The notes under the pieces: model-generated
What the model saw: only the letters and a program-made list of their open reading frames with translations
Databases searched by the model: none
What the model was told of the DNA's origin: nothing
Part shown: positions 29,438 through 37,835 of the stretch, piece by piece
Position numbering within the stretch: position 1 is the stretch's first letter
Layout of the letters: each line of letters begins with the position of its first letter
Program-made: the position numbers and the translations under genes
Virus record (IMG/VR): IMGVR_UViG_3300023223_001004
Coordinates: 1-52,622 of that record
DNA: 52,622 nucleotides
Source of the DNA: a virus
Reading direction: 5' to 3' (one strand)

Positions 29438-29941
29438 ATGCTTACTCAGGCAATGGTTAAAGAGTTATTCTCATACAACCCCGATACAGGCGTTGTCATA
29501 GAAAAAACAAGAAGAAGAGGGTGCTGGAAAAATATCGGGGATGAGACTGGTTATGCGCATGTTGATGGCAACACCATGTATTTGAGGGTTAGGGTAAATG
29601 GTAAACAATACTCGTTGCACAGATTAATTTGGCTGTACATGACAGGGAGATTACCCAATATCACTGACCATATTGACGGCAATGGCCTAAATAATAAGTG
29701 GGAAAACTTAAGAAGCACAGACCATTCTGGAAATGGCAAAAATAGAATGAAAAACTCAAACAATACCACTGGTATATGTGGAGTTACATGGCATAAGAAA
29801 TGTAAAAAGTATCAAGCACAAGCAGTGGTAAATAAGAAAACCATCTATCTTGGACTCTTTATTGATTTCTTTGAGGCTTGCTGTGCTAGAAAATCCGCTG
29901 AACTTAAATATAATTTTCACCCGAATCACGGGAAGAGATAA
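29438..29941 (+). CDS. HNH endonuclease with C-terminal AP2 domain
   Basis: 167 residues. The HNH part reads RVNGKQYSLHRLIWLYMTGR, ITDHIDGNGLNNKWENLR and STDHSGNGKN. The AP2 part reads TTGICGVTWHKKCKKYQAQ, KTIYLGLFIDFFEACCARK and AELKYN. This is the classic free-standing phage homing endonuclease. It diverges from the Nin island, and the second HNH enzyme lies at the other end of that island. Confidence 0.85.
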   Translation: MLTQAMVKELFSYNPDTGVVIEKTRRRGCWKNIGDETGYAHVDGNTMYLRVRVNGKQYSLHRLIWLYMTGRLPNITDHIDGNGLNNKWENLRSTDHSGNGKNRMKNSNNTTGICGVTWHKKCKKYQAQAVVNKKTIYLGLFIDFFEACCARKSAELKYNFHPNHGKR

Positions 29942-29980
29942 CTGGTCTAATCTGTTAATTAATATTCTTGTGTAATAATT
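29940..29980 (+). promoter_or_regulatory. FadR-like box plus -10
   Basis: AACTGGTCTAATCTGTT (29940-29956), 16 bp, then TGTG-TAATAATT (29973-29980). The box overlaps the stop codon of the HNH-AP2 gene. Confidence 0.75.
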
Positions 29981-30008
29981 AATTCACATTAAAAAACAGA
30001 GAATTAAA

Positions 30009-30638
30009 ATGAATGGTTTTTATTTAAGAAGTCGCCACGGTGATTGTGGTGATAATGTAATGTTTCACAATAAAAATGGTCATGGATACGGCACTGATTT
30101 GGATAAATTGCACGTATTTTCTTTAAAGGAAGCACAGAAGCAATTAGATTGGGATATAGGAAATCTTCCGCTTTTAAAGTCTGCCGTTGATAATGCGTCA
30201 ATTAGAGCTATTAACCATCAATATCTGGATAAAAATGAAAACAAAAAATATGAAGGGGATGAATATATTGTCCAAATAAAAGGTTTTCACAATGGTAATG
30301 ATATAGCTTTTATTGTTTTGGGAGGTAAAACTTTTAATTACTCTGAAGCCACAATACTTTCAAAAATAGAAACTGGGTCATTTCCAGATAGTACCCACTT
30401 TATAATTTGGAATAAATTATATTTGGATACATTATCAAGGCGTACATTCCAACCTGAAAATATCAATACTAGAAAAATGATTACATCTCCCGGGATTAAA
30501 TATAAAAAACCAAGAAATCGAGAAACAACCGGGAAAGTTAGATGGAATTGCCATTGTTGCGGAAAGATTAATTGGCAGTTCAACCCTTATGATTTCGAAG
30601 GGTGTGTTGACATATATTGTGATGAATACAGATATTAA
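30009..30638 (+). CDS. Early protein with C-terminal zinc ribbon, unknown
   Basis: 209 residues. The N-terminal half is Gly/His/Asn-rich (HGDCGDNVMFHNKNGHGYGT). The C-terminus has CHCC and a later Cys pair (GCVDIYCDEY) that could complete a metal site. It starts the RecT unit. No family recognised. Confidence 0.55.
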   Translation: MNGFYLRSRHGDCGDNVMFHNKNGHGYGTDLDKLHVFSLKEAQKQLDWDIGNLPLLKSAVDNASIRAINHQYLDKNENKKYEGDEYIVQIKGFHNGNDIAFIVLGGKTFNYSEATILSKIETGSFPDSTHFIIWNKLYLDTLSRRTFQPENINTRKMITSPGIKYKKPRNRETTGKVRWNCHCCGKINWQFNPYDFEGCVDIYCDEYRY

Positions 30639-30656
30639 ATTTTAAGGAGAATGAAG

Positions 30657-30851
30657 ATGATTAATTACACCGGTGTACGGGAAGCTTATATTGAAGCGCA
30701 AAGGCAAATTGCCATTATTGAAGAGCAAGCAACCCAAATTGGAAAGCTTGCAAAATCCGATGCGATACTTAGAAGTATGCCAAGTTATATTTTAGCTGAG
30801 TTAAAAAAGAAGCTTAAAGATTACAACTCACATACTGGAGTATGGAAATGA
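30657..30851 (+). CDS. Small helical protein before RecT, unknown
   Basis: 64 residues, helical (GVREAYIEAQRQIAIIEEQA). The ATG at 30657 has AAGGAG 7 nt upstream. The ATG at 30651 is too near. Its stop overlaps the RecT start (ATGA). Confidence 0.6.
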   Translation: MINYTGVREAYIEAQRQIAIIEEQATQIGKLAKSDAILRSMPSYILAELKKKLKDYNSHTGVWK

Positions 30852-31855
30852 TCAACCAAATAGCAATAACAGAAGACACACCAGAAATAGAAGGCAGTAT
30901 TCTTGCCGTGATGCCTCGGGCAGTTAATTTGTCTGTTGTTCATGGCGCTATAGATATTAATGCAGAGCAAAACTACGCAATACAACAATTATATAAAAGC
31001 GAATTTGCCGCAAATATCGCAAGGAAAAATCCAACCAGCGTTCAGAATGCAATATTAAATCTTGCGGCAATTGGTATCAGCCTAAATCCAGCCACCAAAC
31101 ACGCCTATCTAGTCCCTAGAGACGATATGATATGTCTTGATATATCCTATATGGGTTTAATGCATTTGGCGCAGCAGGTTGGCTCTATCGAATGGGGTCA
31201 GGCTAAAATCGTTTATGCAAATGATACCTATGAAAACCAAGGGCTAACCAAAGAGCCGCTGCACAAGTTTGATGCTTTCGGTAACAGAGGTGAAAAGGTC
31301 GGCGTTTTCTGCACTGTCAAGCTTCCATCAGGTGATTTTCTGACGGAAGAGATGAGCAAAGAGAAAGTCATGGAAATCAAGGAGTCATCAAAATCTAAAA
31401 ACTCAAGTTACAGCCCGTGGAATACCTTCGAAGAGGAAATGTGGCGCAAGTCTGTTGTTAAGCGTGCAAGCAAGTATTGGCCTAAATCTAATAATAATCG
31501 TTTTGATACTGCCGTACATACGATTAATCAGCATGAAGGAATAGTTAATGATGACGCTGAAAAATCTGATGCAGTTAAAAAGCTTACTCACTATACTGAA
31601 GATGGGACAGATATAGAATTATTTGGGTTCCTTCAATCTCACAGGCGTAAAAATGAGGACTTTTACCTGTGGCTATATACTCAATTTCCAAGCGGAAAAA
31701 AAGTTTCTGGTAAACAAAAATCAAAAGATGGTCAAGACAAAGTTTTTGAGTATATTGAAATTTTTAAAAATGGTGATGAATCCGAAATAAACGAAGCCAA
31801 GGAAGAGTTAACTGAACTTGAATATAAAATAATTCAAATAGAAATAGCTGATTAA
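30848..31855 (+). CDS. recT: RecT-family single-strand annealing protein
   Basis: 335 residues. The core reads NPTSVQNAILNLAAIGISLN, ATKHAYLVPRD, DISYMGLMHLAQQVGSIEWG, then EEEMWRKSVVKRASKYWP, the RecT signature. It anneals complementary single strands during phage recombination and concatemer formation. No partner exonuclease (RecE, YqaJ or lambda Exo) is visible in the window, so a host or unrecognised nuclease must supply strands. C-terminal 80 residues are a variable extension. Confidence 0.88.
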   Translation: MINQIAITEDTPEIEGSILAVMPRAVNLSVVHGAIDINAEQNYAIQQLYKSEFAANIARKNPTSVQNAILNLAAIGISLNPATKHAYLVPRDDMICLDISYMGLMHLAQQVGSIEWGQAKIVYANDTYENQGLTKEPLHKFDAFGNRGEKVGVFCTVKLPSGDFLTEEMSKEKVMEIKESSKSKNSSYSPWNTFEEEMWRKSVVKRASKYWPKSNNNRFDTAVHTINQHEGIVNDDAEKSDAVKKLTHYTEDGTDIELFGFLQSHRRKNEDFYLWLYTQFPSGKKVSGKQKSKDGQDKVFEYIEIFKNGDESEINEAKEELTELEYKIIQIEIAD

Positions 31856-32172
31856 TGTATTCAAACGAATATCAAGATAATCTAGTCAGGAGTGCAATCA
31901 ATCTAATAAAAAAGCACCCTGGATGGATTATGAAACGCATAGCTTTAGAGTTAAGTATTGATTATAATTTCTTGTATCGTGAATTTGGCAAGAGAAATAT
32001 AAAGATGAGTGATATTCGTAAAACAAAGAAGCAGGGTAATTATCAGAAATTTGAAAGCCAAACAAAGAGGGGTTTAATTAAAATCCTACACCGTAACGAT
32101 AGAAACCGGGGAGACATTTACAGTGATCACGCCGGAGTCTATTTATCTGAGAATGCAAACAGAAGTGACTAA
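31855..32172 (+). CDS. Small basic protein, possible HTH
   Basis: 105 residues. KKHPGWIMKRIALELSIDYN and FLYREFGKRNIKMSDIRKTK suggest a helix-turn-helix in the first half. The second half is basic and disordered. Start overlaps the RecT stop by one base. Role unknown. Confidence 0.55.
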   Translation: MYSNEYQDNLVRSAINLIKKHPGWIMKRIALELSIDYNFLYREFGKRNIKMSDIRKTKKQGNYQKFESQTKRGLIKILHRNDRNRGDIYSDHAGVYLSENANRSD

Positions 32173-32195
32173 AATTAAAATATTAGGGGGAGCAG

Positions 32196-32420
32196 ATGAC
32201 TAAAGAAAATAGGAAGATATTTACTATTGAGTCAGGTATCGATGATAAAATTGAATTGATATCTGACGGTGAAAAATTAATTGTTTGTGTAGAAAATGAA
32301 TGGGCTGGAGATACAGAAACTGGATTTGGTGAATCGGGAAATATAACTCTAAAGTTAGAGCAGGTAATGATGATTGCTGATTTTATAGATGAACATATAA
32401 AAATCAATAGATCAAACTAA
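32196..32420 (+). CDS. Small acidic protein, end of the right early arm
   Basis: 74 residues, beta-rich and acidic (ESGIDDKIELISDGEKLIVC, ENEWAGDTETGFGESGNI). AGGGGG upstream. The last rightward gene before the convergent late operon end. No family recognised. Confidence 0.6.
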   Translation: MTKENRKIFTIESGIDDKIELISDGEKLIVCVENEWAGDTETGFGESGNITLKLEQVMMIADFIDEHIKINRSN

Positions 32421-32430
32421 CGCACTGTAG

Positions 32431-32453
32431 AAAACGCAGGTTTAACCGCCTGC
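32431..32453 (-). terminator. Terminator at the end of the late operon
   Basis: On the minus strand GCAGG, loop, CCTGC followed by GTTTTCT. It includes the stop codon of the last late gene and lies between convergent early and late units. Confidence 0.55.
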
Positions 32454-32846
32454 TGAAAACTTAAACGCTAACGCACTGATCATTACAATACCTATTAATG
32501 TTCCAATTAATGGCAATACAACTTTTGAGAATGACTGTCTAAAGTTATCAGTGAGTGCAGCTATTTTTTCAACTATTGATAAGCGTTTACGCAGGTCAAT
32601 ATTTTCTTGTTCAAGAGAATTCATGCGTTTATCAGCGACATCATCAATAATTACTCGTTCTGTCATACTTTGAGCAAGGGTTGATACCCCCCTTGCCATT
32701 TCCTTCATTCCTTCAGCGACTTTATCAAACGTTTTAACCATGTCTGCACTATTCTTCTCAAGGGCTTTTTCAAGGTGTTCGTGAGATTTCTCCAGGCTCG
32801 CCACAGCTATGACAAGTGAATCTAGTTTTTCCTTGTCCACGGTCAC
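32442..32846 (-). CDS. Coiled-coil protein with C-terminal membrane anchor (lysis-related?)
   Basis: 134 residues: a long coiled coil (1-105) and one C-terminal membrane span near 110-130 (VVLPLIGTLIGIVMISALAF). The layout resembles XhlA-type lysis accessories and tail-anchored inhibitors. It is the last late gene, after the transglycosylase-like and multi-span genes, so a lysis role is likely but unproven. Confidence 0.5.
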   Translation of the reverse strand: MTVDKEKLDSLVIAVASLEKSHEHLEKALEKNSADMVKTFDKVAEGMKEMARGVSTLAQSMTERVIIDDVADKRMNSLEQENIDLRKRLSIVEKIAALTDNFRQSFSKVVLPLIGTLIGIVMISALAFKFSAGG

Positions 32847-32979
32847 GTACCCCCTCTGCTATCTCTGCTTGAACCTTCTGAAACTTTATAGATTCCCAAA
32901 TGTAATATCCTGCCAGACCACTGACTAAAAAAAGCGTGACCACGACTAATCCCACCAAGATGTCCAGTACCTCGCACAT
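32770..32979 (-). CDS. Small membrane protein overlapping both neighbours
   Basis: 69 residues. An N-terminal membrane anchor near 5-27 (LDILVGLVVVTLFLVSGLAGYYIW) is followed by a charged helix (KFQKVQAEIAEGVRDRGQGK), i-spanin-like topology. It overlaps the upstream frame by about 137 bp and the downstream gene by 77 bp. The tail after QGK may be an overlap by-product. Confidence 0.45.
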   Translation of the reverse strand: MCEVLDILVGLVVVTLFLVSGLAGYYIWESIKFQKVQAEIAEGVRDRGQGKTRFTCHSCGEPGEISRTP

Positions 32980-33361
32980 AATAAAATCCTTTATTGATCA
33001 AAATTAATTCCATAATGGTTGACACCCTGCCAAGCATTAAATAATAGGAATTATCGATCATTCCATAGGCTTTAATGAAATCAAGTAACATAGTACTGAT
33101 TAGTAAAACCCAAAAGAAAAAGTATAATTTCAAGTTATCTTGATCTGAAGCACAAGCAATACCTAGAAGCGTAGAAATAACGCATCCTCTAGCTATATTA
33201 TGGATATAATATTCGAAACCAGATAAGCTGGTGTAATAAAAGATTAGGGTAATACTGAAATTGATACAAGAAATGTAACATAGAGAAGAACCTTTGTAAT
33301 AAAGTCTTCTTAAACAAGTTAATAGGACTATTACTAGCCCTATCCAAACATCAACTATCAT
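32843..33361 (-). CDS. Multi-span membrane protein, possible holin
   Basis: 172 residues. About four membrane helices in residues 1-125 (VDVWIGLVIVLLTCL, LCYISCINFSITLIFYYTSL, CVISTLLGIACAS, LYFFFWVLLISTMLL). The remaining 45 residues are polar and overlap the next gene. A 24-aa gene overlaps its start. Holin or holin-like in context, but the family is not recognised. Confidence 0.5.
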   Translation of the reverse strand: MIVDVWIGLVIVLLTCLRRLYYKGSSLCYISCINFSITLIFYYTSLSGFEYYIHNIARGCVISTLLGIACASDQDNLKLYFFFWVLLISTMLLDFIKAYGMIDNSYYLMLGRVSTIMELILINKGFYYVRGTGHLGGISRGHAFFSQWSGRILHLGIYKVSEGSSRDSRGGT

Positions 33362-33425
33362 CTTGATTCGTTGGTTCTTGACTTTGAGGTGGGATTGGAT
33401 CGTCTTTTACTGGTGTACCTGGCAT
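33351..33425 (-). CDS. 24-aa Pro/Asp-rich microprotein
   Basis: MPGTPVKDDPIPPQSQEPTN then an acidic end. GGAG sits 7 nt upstream of the ATG, and its stop overlaps the start of the multi-span gene. The strong ribosome site suggests it is translated, possibly as a leader coupling the next gene. Confidence 0.5.
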   Translation of the reverse strand: MPGTPVKDDPIPPQSQEPTNQDDS

Positions 33426-33453
33426 AATATTCTCCGATATAGTTAAAATAAAA

Positions 33454-33467
33454 TCTCTAAAAAGAGA
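33454..33467 (-). terminator. Weak terminator-like hairpin
   Basis: On the minus strand TCTCT, TTTT loop, AGAGA then TTTTATTTT. Only 5 bp of stem. It may give partial termination between tail and lysis genes. Confidence 0.4.
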
Positions 33468-33508
33468 CTTTGATTATATACCACATATTTTAGATTTAAA
33501 AATGTTAT

Positions 33509-33943
33509 TTATGTAGACCATTCCATATAATCATTAAGATATTCCTCAGGTGAAGCTTCACCTCCAGCATTCCAATATTCTTTGAGATACACTGACATAT
33601 CTTGAGCGTTTGTCGGTAAAGGGTTTATATCCATTAATAGTCTTTGTCTGGCCATGAAAATGTTATATTCAAGAGATCTAGTTAATTGCTTTTTATTACG
33701 AACAATTCCCAATCTAGCTGCATTGTTTAGTATGTTATCTGCATTTTGCCAAACAGAATCATGAACCCATTCCTCCATTTGAATAACGCCTCTAGCAGGT
33801 CCATTAGGATATTGCCACAAATATTGACAACCTTTACTTTCGTGAGCAACTATCATACATATCGCCATAACAGCATCATGGCTGAATGCATGCATATCTG
33901 ACAGAACTTCTTCAACTAATCTTTTAAATTGTCTATAAATCAT
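33509..33943 (-). CDS. Lysozyme/transglycosylase-like protein (endolysin candidate)
   Basis: 144 residues. ICMIVAHESKGCQYLWQYPN places a Glu in the AHES motif typical of SLT-type catalytic acids. GPARGVIQMEEW matches the following G-x-x-Q-M block. YNIFMARQRLL and YLKEYWNAGG resemble the C-terminal half of the fold. No signal peptide. Between tail genes and membrane genes, so it is either the endolysin or a virion muralytic enzyme. Confidence 0.58.
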   Translation of the reverse strand: MIYRQFKRLVEEVLSDMHAFSHDAVMAICMIVAHESKGCQYLWQYPNGPARGVIQMEEWVHDSVWQNADNILNNAARLGIVRNKKQLTRSLEYNIFMARQRLLMDINPLPTNAQDMSVYLKEYWNAGGEASPEEYLNDYMEWST

Positions 33944-34407
33944 ATTACCTCTGGTAGGTGAGAATCGAATTCCAAAAATGAGGGATCCATAGCAACTCGA
34001 TAGCCTTTATTAATACGCTCAAGCCCACGATTTAATCTATTAACGTCGATTTTATAGTTACCAGTAGTTTCAAAGTTACAATTGAGAATTAATTTAAGTC
34101 CATCACCGATATCAGCGATTTCTGCAATCATTCTAATATCATCACCCGCCGATATATCATCTACCAATCTTTCAGCCATTACCATAAGTTTTGAGACTGT
34201 ACCATCCGTTAGGATAAGACCGCTTGAGTCAGTATCAGTAATATCAGCTGAAATTACAAAATCAGTGTTTTTAGGTATCCAGTATATATCACCAACCTTT
34301 TCAGCTACAGTTATTCCTATATTAGTGATAGCGTAATTCGGCAGCACTGCAGGTACAATACCTGCTTCAAAAGCTATAGCATGCCTGCCTATTTTTTTAA
34401 TTTCCAT
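33940..34407 (-). CDS. Tail-region protein, unknown (155 aa)
   Basis: Beta-rich with few charges in the first 100 residues (NYAITNIGITVAEKVGDIYW, ADITDTDSSGLILTDGT), then a helical end (DVNRLNRGLERINKGYRVA). Overlaps the transglycosylase-like gene by 4 bp. Likely a small tail fibre or fibre-associated protein. No family recognised. Confidence 0.5.
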   Translation of the reverse strand: MEIKKIGRHAIAFEAGIVPAVLPNYAITNIGITVAEKVGDIYWIPKNTDFVISADITDTDSSGLILTDGTVSKLMVMAERLVDDISAGDDIRMIAEIADIGDGLKLILNCNFETTGNYKIDVNRLNRGLERINKGYRVAMDPSFLEFDSHLPEVI

Positions 34408-34409
34408 AA

Positions 34410-36473
34410 TTATTTCTCCAATAGAACTCTAGCACTGACCGTTATATTTTGTGCGGAAGCAACGTCTTTGGTGTTTCTAGCCTTAATAATTAGTGACTTC
34501 TTAAAAGGCTGCTCGGGCAAGTCTCTTACCATTACAGAGGCATTACTAGTGCCAACTAGCATCACAAAAGTTGCTGCCCCTGTTTTTGTTTCATCTCTTT
34601 GGAACGCTACCAATTCACCATCAATTATTAAATCATAATCAGGAACATTAGTACTTGCTGTGGCATTTTCTAAAGAGCAGTAATCTAGTATTCCTGAACC
34701 TTTTATATTCAAGAACTCGCTTGTTGGGCTAAGCCCGGTAAGGGATAAAGTTTTAGAAAATAAACCGCTAGGGTTGTCAGTACTTAAATCTAAAATCCAA
34801 CCAAATTCTACTAAATCAACTAAGAAACAATCACTTCTATTTGGGTATTCACTGATAGACTCAAACTCAGGTAAATTTTCCGCTATAACTGATGCAGTTA
34901 TTGCTCTGTTTTCAGATACCACTAGGTTTTTATTATCTGTAGAGGTTATCTTTCCATTGAGTGATCCTACTACATATGGTGTAGTAGGTGAGGTGCCATG
35001 ACTTCTTAGCCTAGAATCAAGAAGTACAGTGCCATCGATGGCGCCTTTAGCTATTGCAGCGTCTGCAATACCTATTGGCATCAAAGCGCCAGCACTAAGA
35101 AATTCTTCAGGCTGGAGAATTATAGCACCGGCAGCCTGTGAGTTATCACTATACATAAATCTATTGTCAGCTATTGGAACAACAGTTGATAGCGATGTGC
35201 TAGCTGCGTCATACGTAGAACCGCTAAACGATTGAGCGGGTTGGCTAATAGAATCATGCCGCTTATCAACACCTGTCCTGATAAGAGCTACCACGCGAGT
35301 ACCAAAGTTGACGCTGACCGTATGAACAATACCATTATACGATATATTGAAATTACCATTTGCATCTTTCAATATATGTATGGGTGTATTCCCTTGGAGT
35401 TGTTCAGAAATTATAGGGTCTAATTTTAACGGAGTTCCTATAGTTAAGGAAGTGTAAGCTGGCTGTACGACAGTGACAGCATAAATTCCAAGAACCTCAC
35501 CACTAGAAGAATCCACGGGATTTGTGACGCCTGAAAATCCAACTTGGTCTTGATCAAAATCCCAACCTGATACAGCAACAACCAACAATTCAGTAGACGA
35601 TTCAGCTAATACCCCTATAGGTTTTCTCCCTGAATTACCTCTAAATACATCTAAACTTGTGCCACTTAAACTGGCGGTTTCACTCATGAAATGTATATTA
35701 TGGAACCCTCCATCTAAATTAGGCACACTGACCGCTACTGAGAATCCATCTTGCATCCTATCTGCCGGAGTTTGAGAACTATTAGCTCTGGCACTAGTTG
35801 CTGCTGAGTCGAATAGGTTACCAGAAACTGCTGTATTAGAACCTGTAGCATTTGTAAAAGTATAGTTCTTAATGTTAACAGTAGTATCATTAGACTTACC
35901 AATTACACTGACCACATTATTAGGTCCATTTATACCTAAATCTACAATAGAAGGTCTAACAACTGAACCACCGCTAGTTGCGTGTCTTACTGTAGTGCCT
36001 ATGGAGAAAGATATACCATTGTAATCACCAAATCTTATCTCTGGGCCTTCAATTCCAACACTTCTATCGTTTACGGCAGCAAATTGATCTGTGCCACTTG
36101 CTATGGGTGTTATATCGAATCCTTTGAAATCTATAGTTTCTACTGAGGCATCCCAGATAATCTCTTCAACATCATTGTTAGTTATCACATCTATAGCCAA
36201 AGTAGAGCCATATACAAGTCCATCTACAGCACCAATGAATGTAGAGCCACCAACAGTTACTAGGTTATCCGTACTCACCTCTACAGTTTTAAATGGAAAA
36301 GAGTCTGTATATGATGTGGCACCTGTATTGAGTAAAGTGCCGCTACTGAACTCAGAAGGATATATTTTACTATCTTCACCAAGTTTAACATTTTCCTTGT
36401 CTGATATAGCTAATCCAGCTGTAAAATCAGCACTACCTAAAGCGCCTCCACCACCACCCACTAGTTCAGTCAT
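34410..36473 (-). CDS. Tail fibre / receptor-binding protein candidate (687 aa)
   Basis: Long, Ser/Thr/Gly/Asn-rich, beta-dominated protein with no catalytic motif. It starts MTELVGGGGGALGSADFTAG, a flexible N-terminus typical of attached fibres. Repeated patterns such as SGNLFDSAATSARANSS and GSTYDAASTSLSTVVPIA suggest trimeric fibre or beta-helix shafts. Directly downstream of the shorter fibre protein and baseplate genes, so host recognition is the probable role. Confidence 0.6.
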   Translation of the reverse strand: MTELVGGGGGALGSADFTAGLAISDKENVKLGEDSKIYPSEFSSGTLLNTGATSYTDSFPFKTVEVSTDNLVTVGGSTFIGAVDGLVYGSTLAIDVITNNDVEEIIWDASVETIDFKGFDITPIASGTDQFAAVNDRSVGIEGPEIRFGDYNGISFSIGTTVRHATSGGSVVRPSIVDLGINGPNNVVSVIGKSNDTTVNIKNYTFTNATGSNTAVSGNLFDSAATSARANSSQTPADRMQDGFSVAVSVPNLDGGFHNIHFMSETASLSGTSLDVFRGNSGRKPIGVLAESSTELLVVAVSGWDFDQDQVGFSGVTNPVDSSSGEVLGIYAVTVVQPAYTSLTIGTPLKLDPIISEQLQGNTPIHILKDANGNFNISYNGIVHTVSVNFGTRVVALIRTGVDKRHDSISQPAQSFSGSTYDAASTSLSTVVPIADNRFMYSDNSQAAGAIILQPEEFLSAGALMPIGIADAAIAKGAIDGTVLLDSRLRSHGTSPTTPYVVGSLNGKITSTDNKNLVVSENRAITASVIAENLPEFESISEYPNRSDCFLVDLVEFGWILDLSTDNPSGLFSKTLSLTGLSPTSEFLNIKGSGILDYCSLENATASTNVPDYDLIIDGELVAFQRDETKTGAATFVMLVGTSNASVMVRDLPEQPFKKSLIIKARNTKDVASAQNITVSARVLLEK

Positions 36474-37238
36474 TTAGAAAGTCCACCCGTCAATACCATT
36501 TGATTTAAAGCGCAAAAATAAACTAACGCCCCCAACAACTTGCAAAACTGGTGAACTCGATTCACCGTTTATTGTTTGTAACGCGGCAGGATTTATAATA
36601 GGCGTCACATCTTTAAAAAGTTTTTCTATTTCAACAATAACATACTGTCCTGATGGCACTAGAGATGCATCGGGTAATACGTAAGTTAATGAATCTTCTA
36701 TTTGATTTATTCTGTCAGCCACTAAAACTGCACCCCCACCAGTAACAGTATTGACTGTTAGAAAAGCACTTATTCTGGCATTGCTGGCTCCGTCACCTCT
36801 TGATATCTCAAAATTATTATTACTTTGAGAAAATCGTAGGGTCAAATATTCATTTGCTACAATATCTCCGTTAACTAAAGGCGTTTGCGCTGCAGTTACT
36901 ATCGCGACTACACCGATACCGTTTGCGTTTACTGTGGCTGCTAGAGTATTAGAAAAAGGTGCCTTGAATATTACTCGCTGCTTATCTATATAAGCTGTGG
37001 GTACTCTGAGTGCACCTAAACTAGTTAGTACATAAGCGTTTGATGCACCGGCTGATGAATAGAAATCACCCTGAGCTACATAAGTGCCGATTGATCGGGC
37101 TATCTGGAATAAATCGGCACCACTTAAGCTAATACCTGCAGCCAGCATGATATTTTGGAGTTCGTTAGCAAACGAATTATACTCCGCCGCCGGCAAGACA
37201 TCGATATCATCAATTTTAGGTAAATCTAGATTCTGCAT
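36474..37238 (-). CDS. Tail fibre protein, baseplate-attaching (254 aa)
   Basis: The N-terminus LPAAEYNSFANELQNIMLAA followed by GISLSGADLFQIARSIGTYV is a common baseplate-attachment helix in prophage fibres. Then comes a beta-rich region (YVLTSLGALRVPTAYIDKQRV) and a jelly-roll-like C-terminus. It immediately follows the gp48-like gene, as in Mu, where fibre gene S follows 48. Confidence 0.72.
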   Translation of the reverse strand: MQNLDLPKIDDIDVLPAAEYNSFANELQNIMLAAGISLSGADLFQIARSIGTYVAQGDFYSSAGASNAYVLTSLGALRVPTAYIDKQRVIFKAPFSNTLAATVNANGIGVVAIVTAAQTPLVNGDIVANEYLTLRFSQSNNNFEISRGDGASNARISAFLTVNTVTGGGAVLVADRINQIEDSLTYVLPDASLVPSGQYVIVEIEKLFKDVTPIINPAALQTINGESSSPVLQVVGGVSLFLRFKSNGIDGWTF

Positions 37239-37241
37239 ATC

Positions 37242-37835
37242 TTATCCTGTAAAAACAAATTTAACATCGACGTTACCAGGCACCAGCTGTAATAATACAC
37301 ATAATACCGTACCTAGCCCCAAGTCACTAGTAAAAGGAATTGCAAACGGTAAAGGGAATACCACTTGAGGTATTGGTAAGTCGATTACGATTGAATACTT
37401 TGCTGTTTTGGTATCCGGAAAAGTTCCAGGGTTCAATTGTTCAAAATCGAAACCAGGGACAGCAGTTGCGGTAAGTCCAAAAAAATCAATAACATTTTGA
37501 ATATCCTGTAAAAGTGTAGTTCCAGGAAACCTAGCAAGCTTCGCCACAACATTATCACGTCTTGTTTGAATATCGAAATTAGTACCAATGCATTGATCAG
37601 GAATGCCTACTGATACTTCCCATTCAGTTATAAGTAAGGTGGTTTGAAGAATGTCAATTTCTGTAAGTTTTAAATCAATTTGTTGCTGAAATCTAACGAG
37701 CTCACCACTTAAGCCTAATACCAGCTTATATAAATTCGCCTCTTCTATATTTTTACTTTCCCAAGCTGCACCATCAGGAAGATACGCGGCTAATATATCT
37801 CTTTCTTCTAGTTGAGTGTTAGCTTCAAAAATCAT
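37242..37835 (-). CDS. Baseplate protein, Mu gp48/YmfQ-like
   Basis: 197 residues. DILAAYLPDGAAWESKNIEE at the start is the family hallmark (LLPPG-x-x-W), followed by TLLITEWEVSVGIPDQC and RRDNVVAKLARFPGTT. In Mu this protein completes the baseplate wedge with gp47. One-base overlap with gp47 shows coupling. Confidence 0.85.
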   Translation of the reverse strand: MIFEANTQLEERDILAAYLPDGAAWESKNIEEANLYKLVLGLSGELVRFQQQIDLKLTEIDILQTTLLITEWEVSVGIPDQCIGTNFDIQTRRDNVVAKLARFPGTTLLQDIQNVIDFFGLTATAVPGFDFEQLNPGTFPDTKTAKYSIVIDLPIPQVVFPLPFAIPFTSDLGLGTVLCVLLQLVPGNVDVKFVFTG

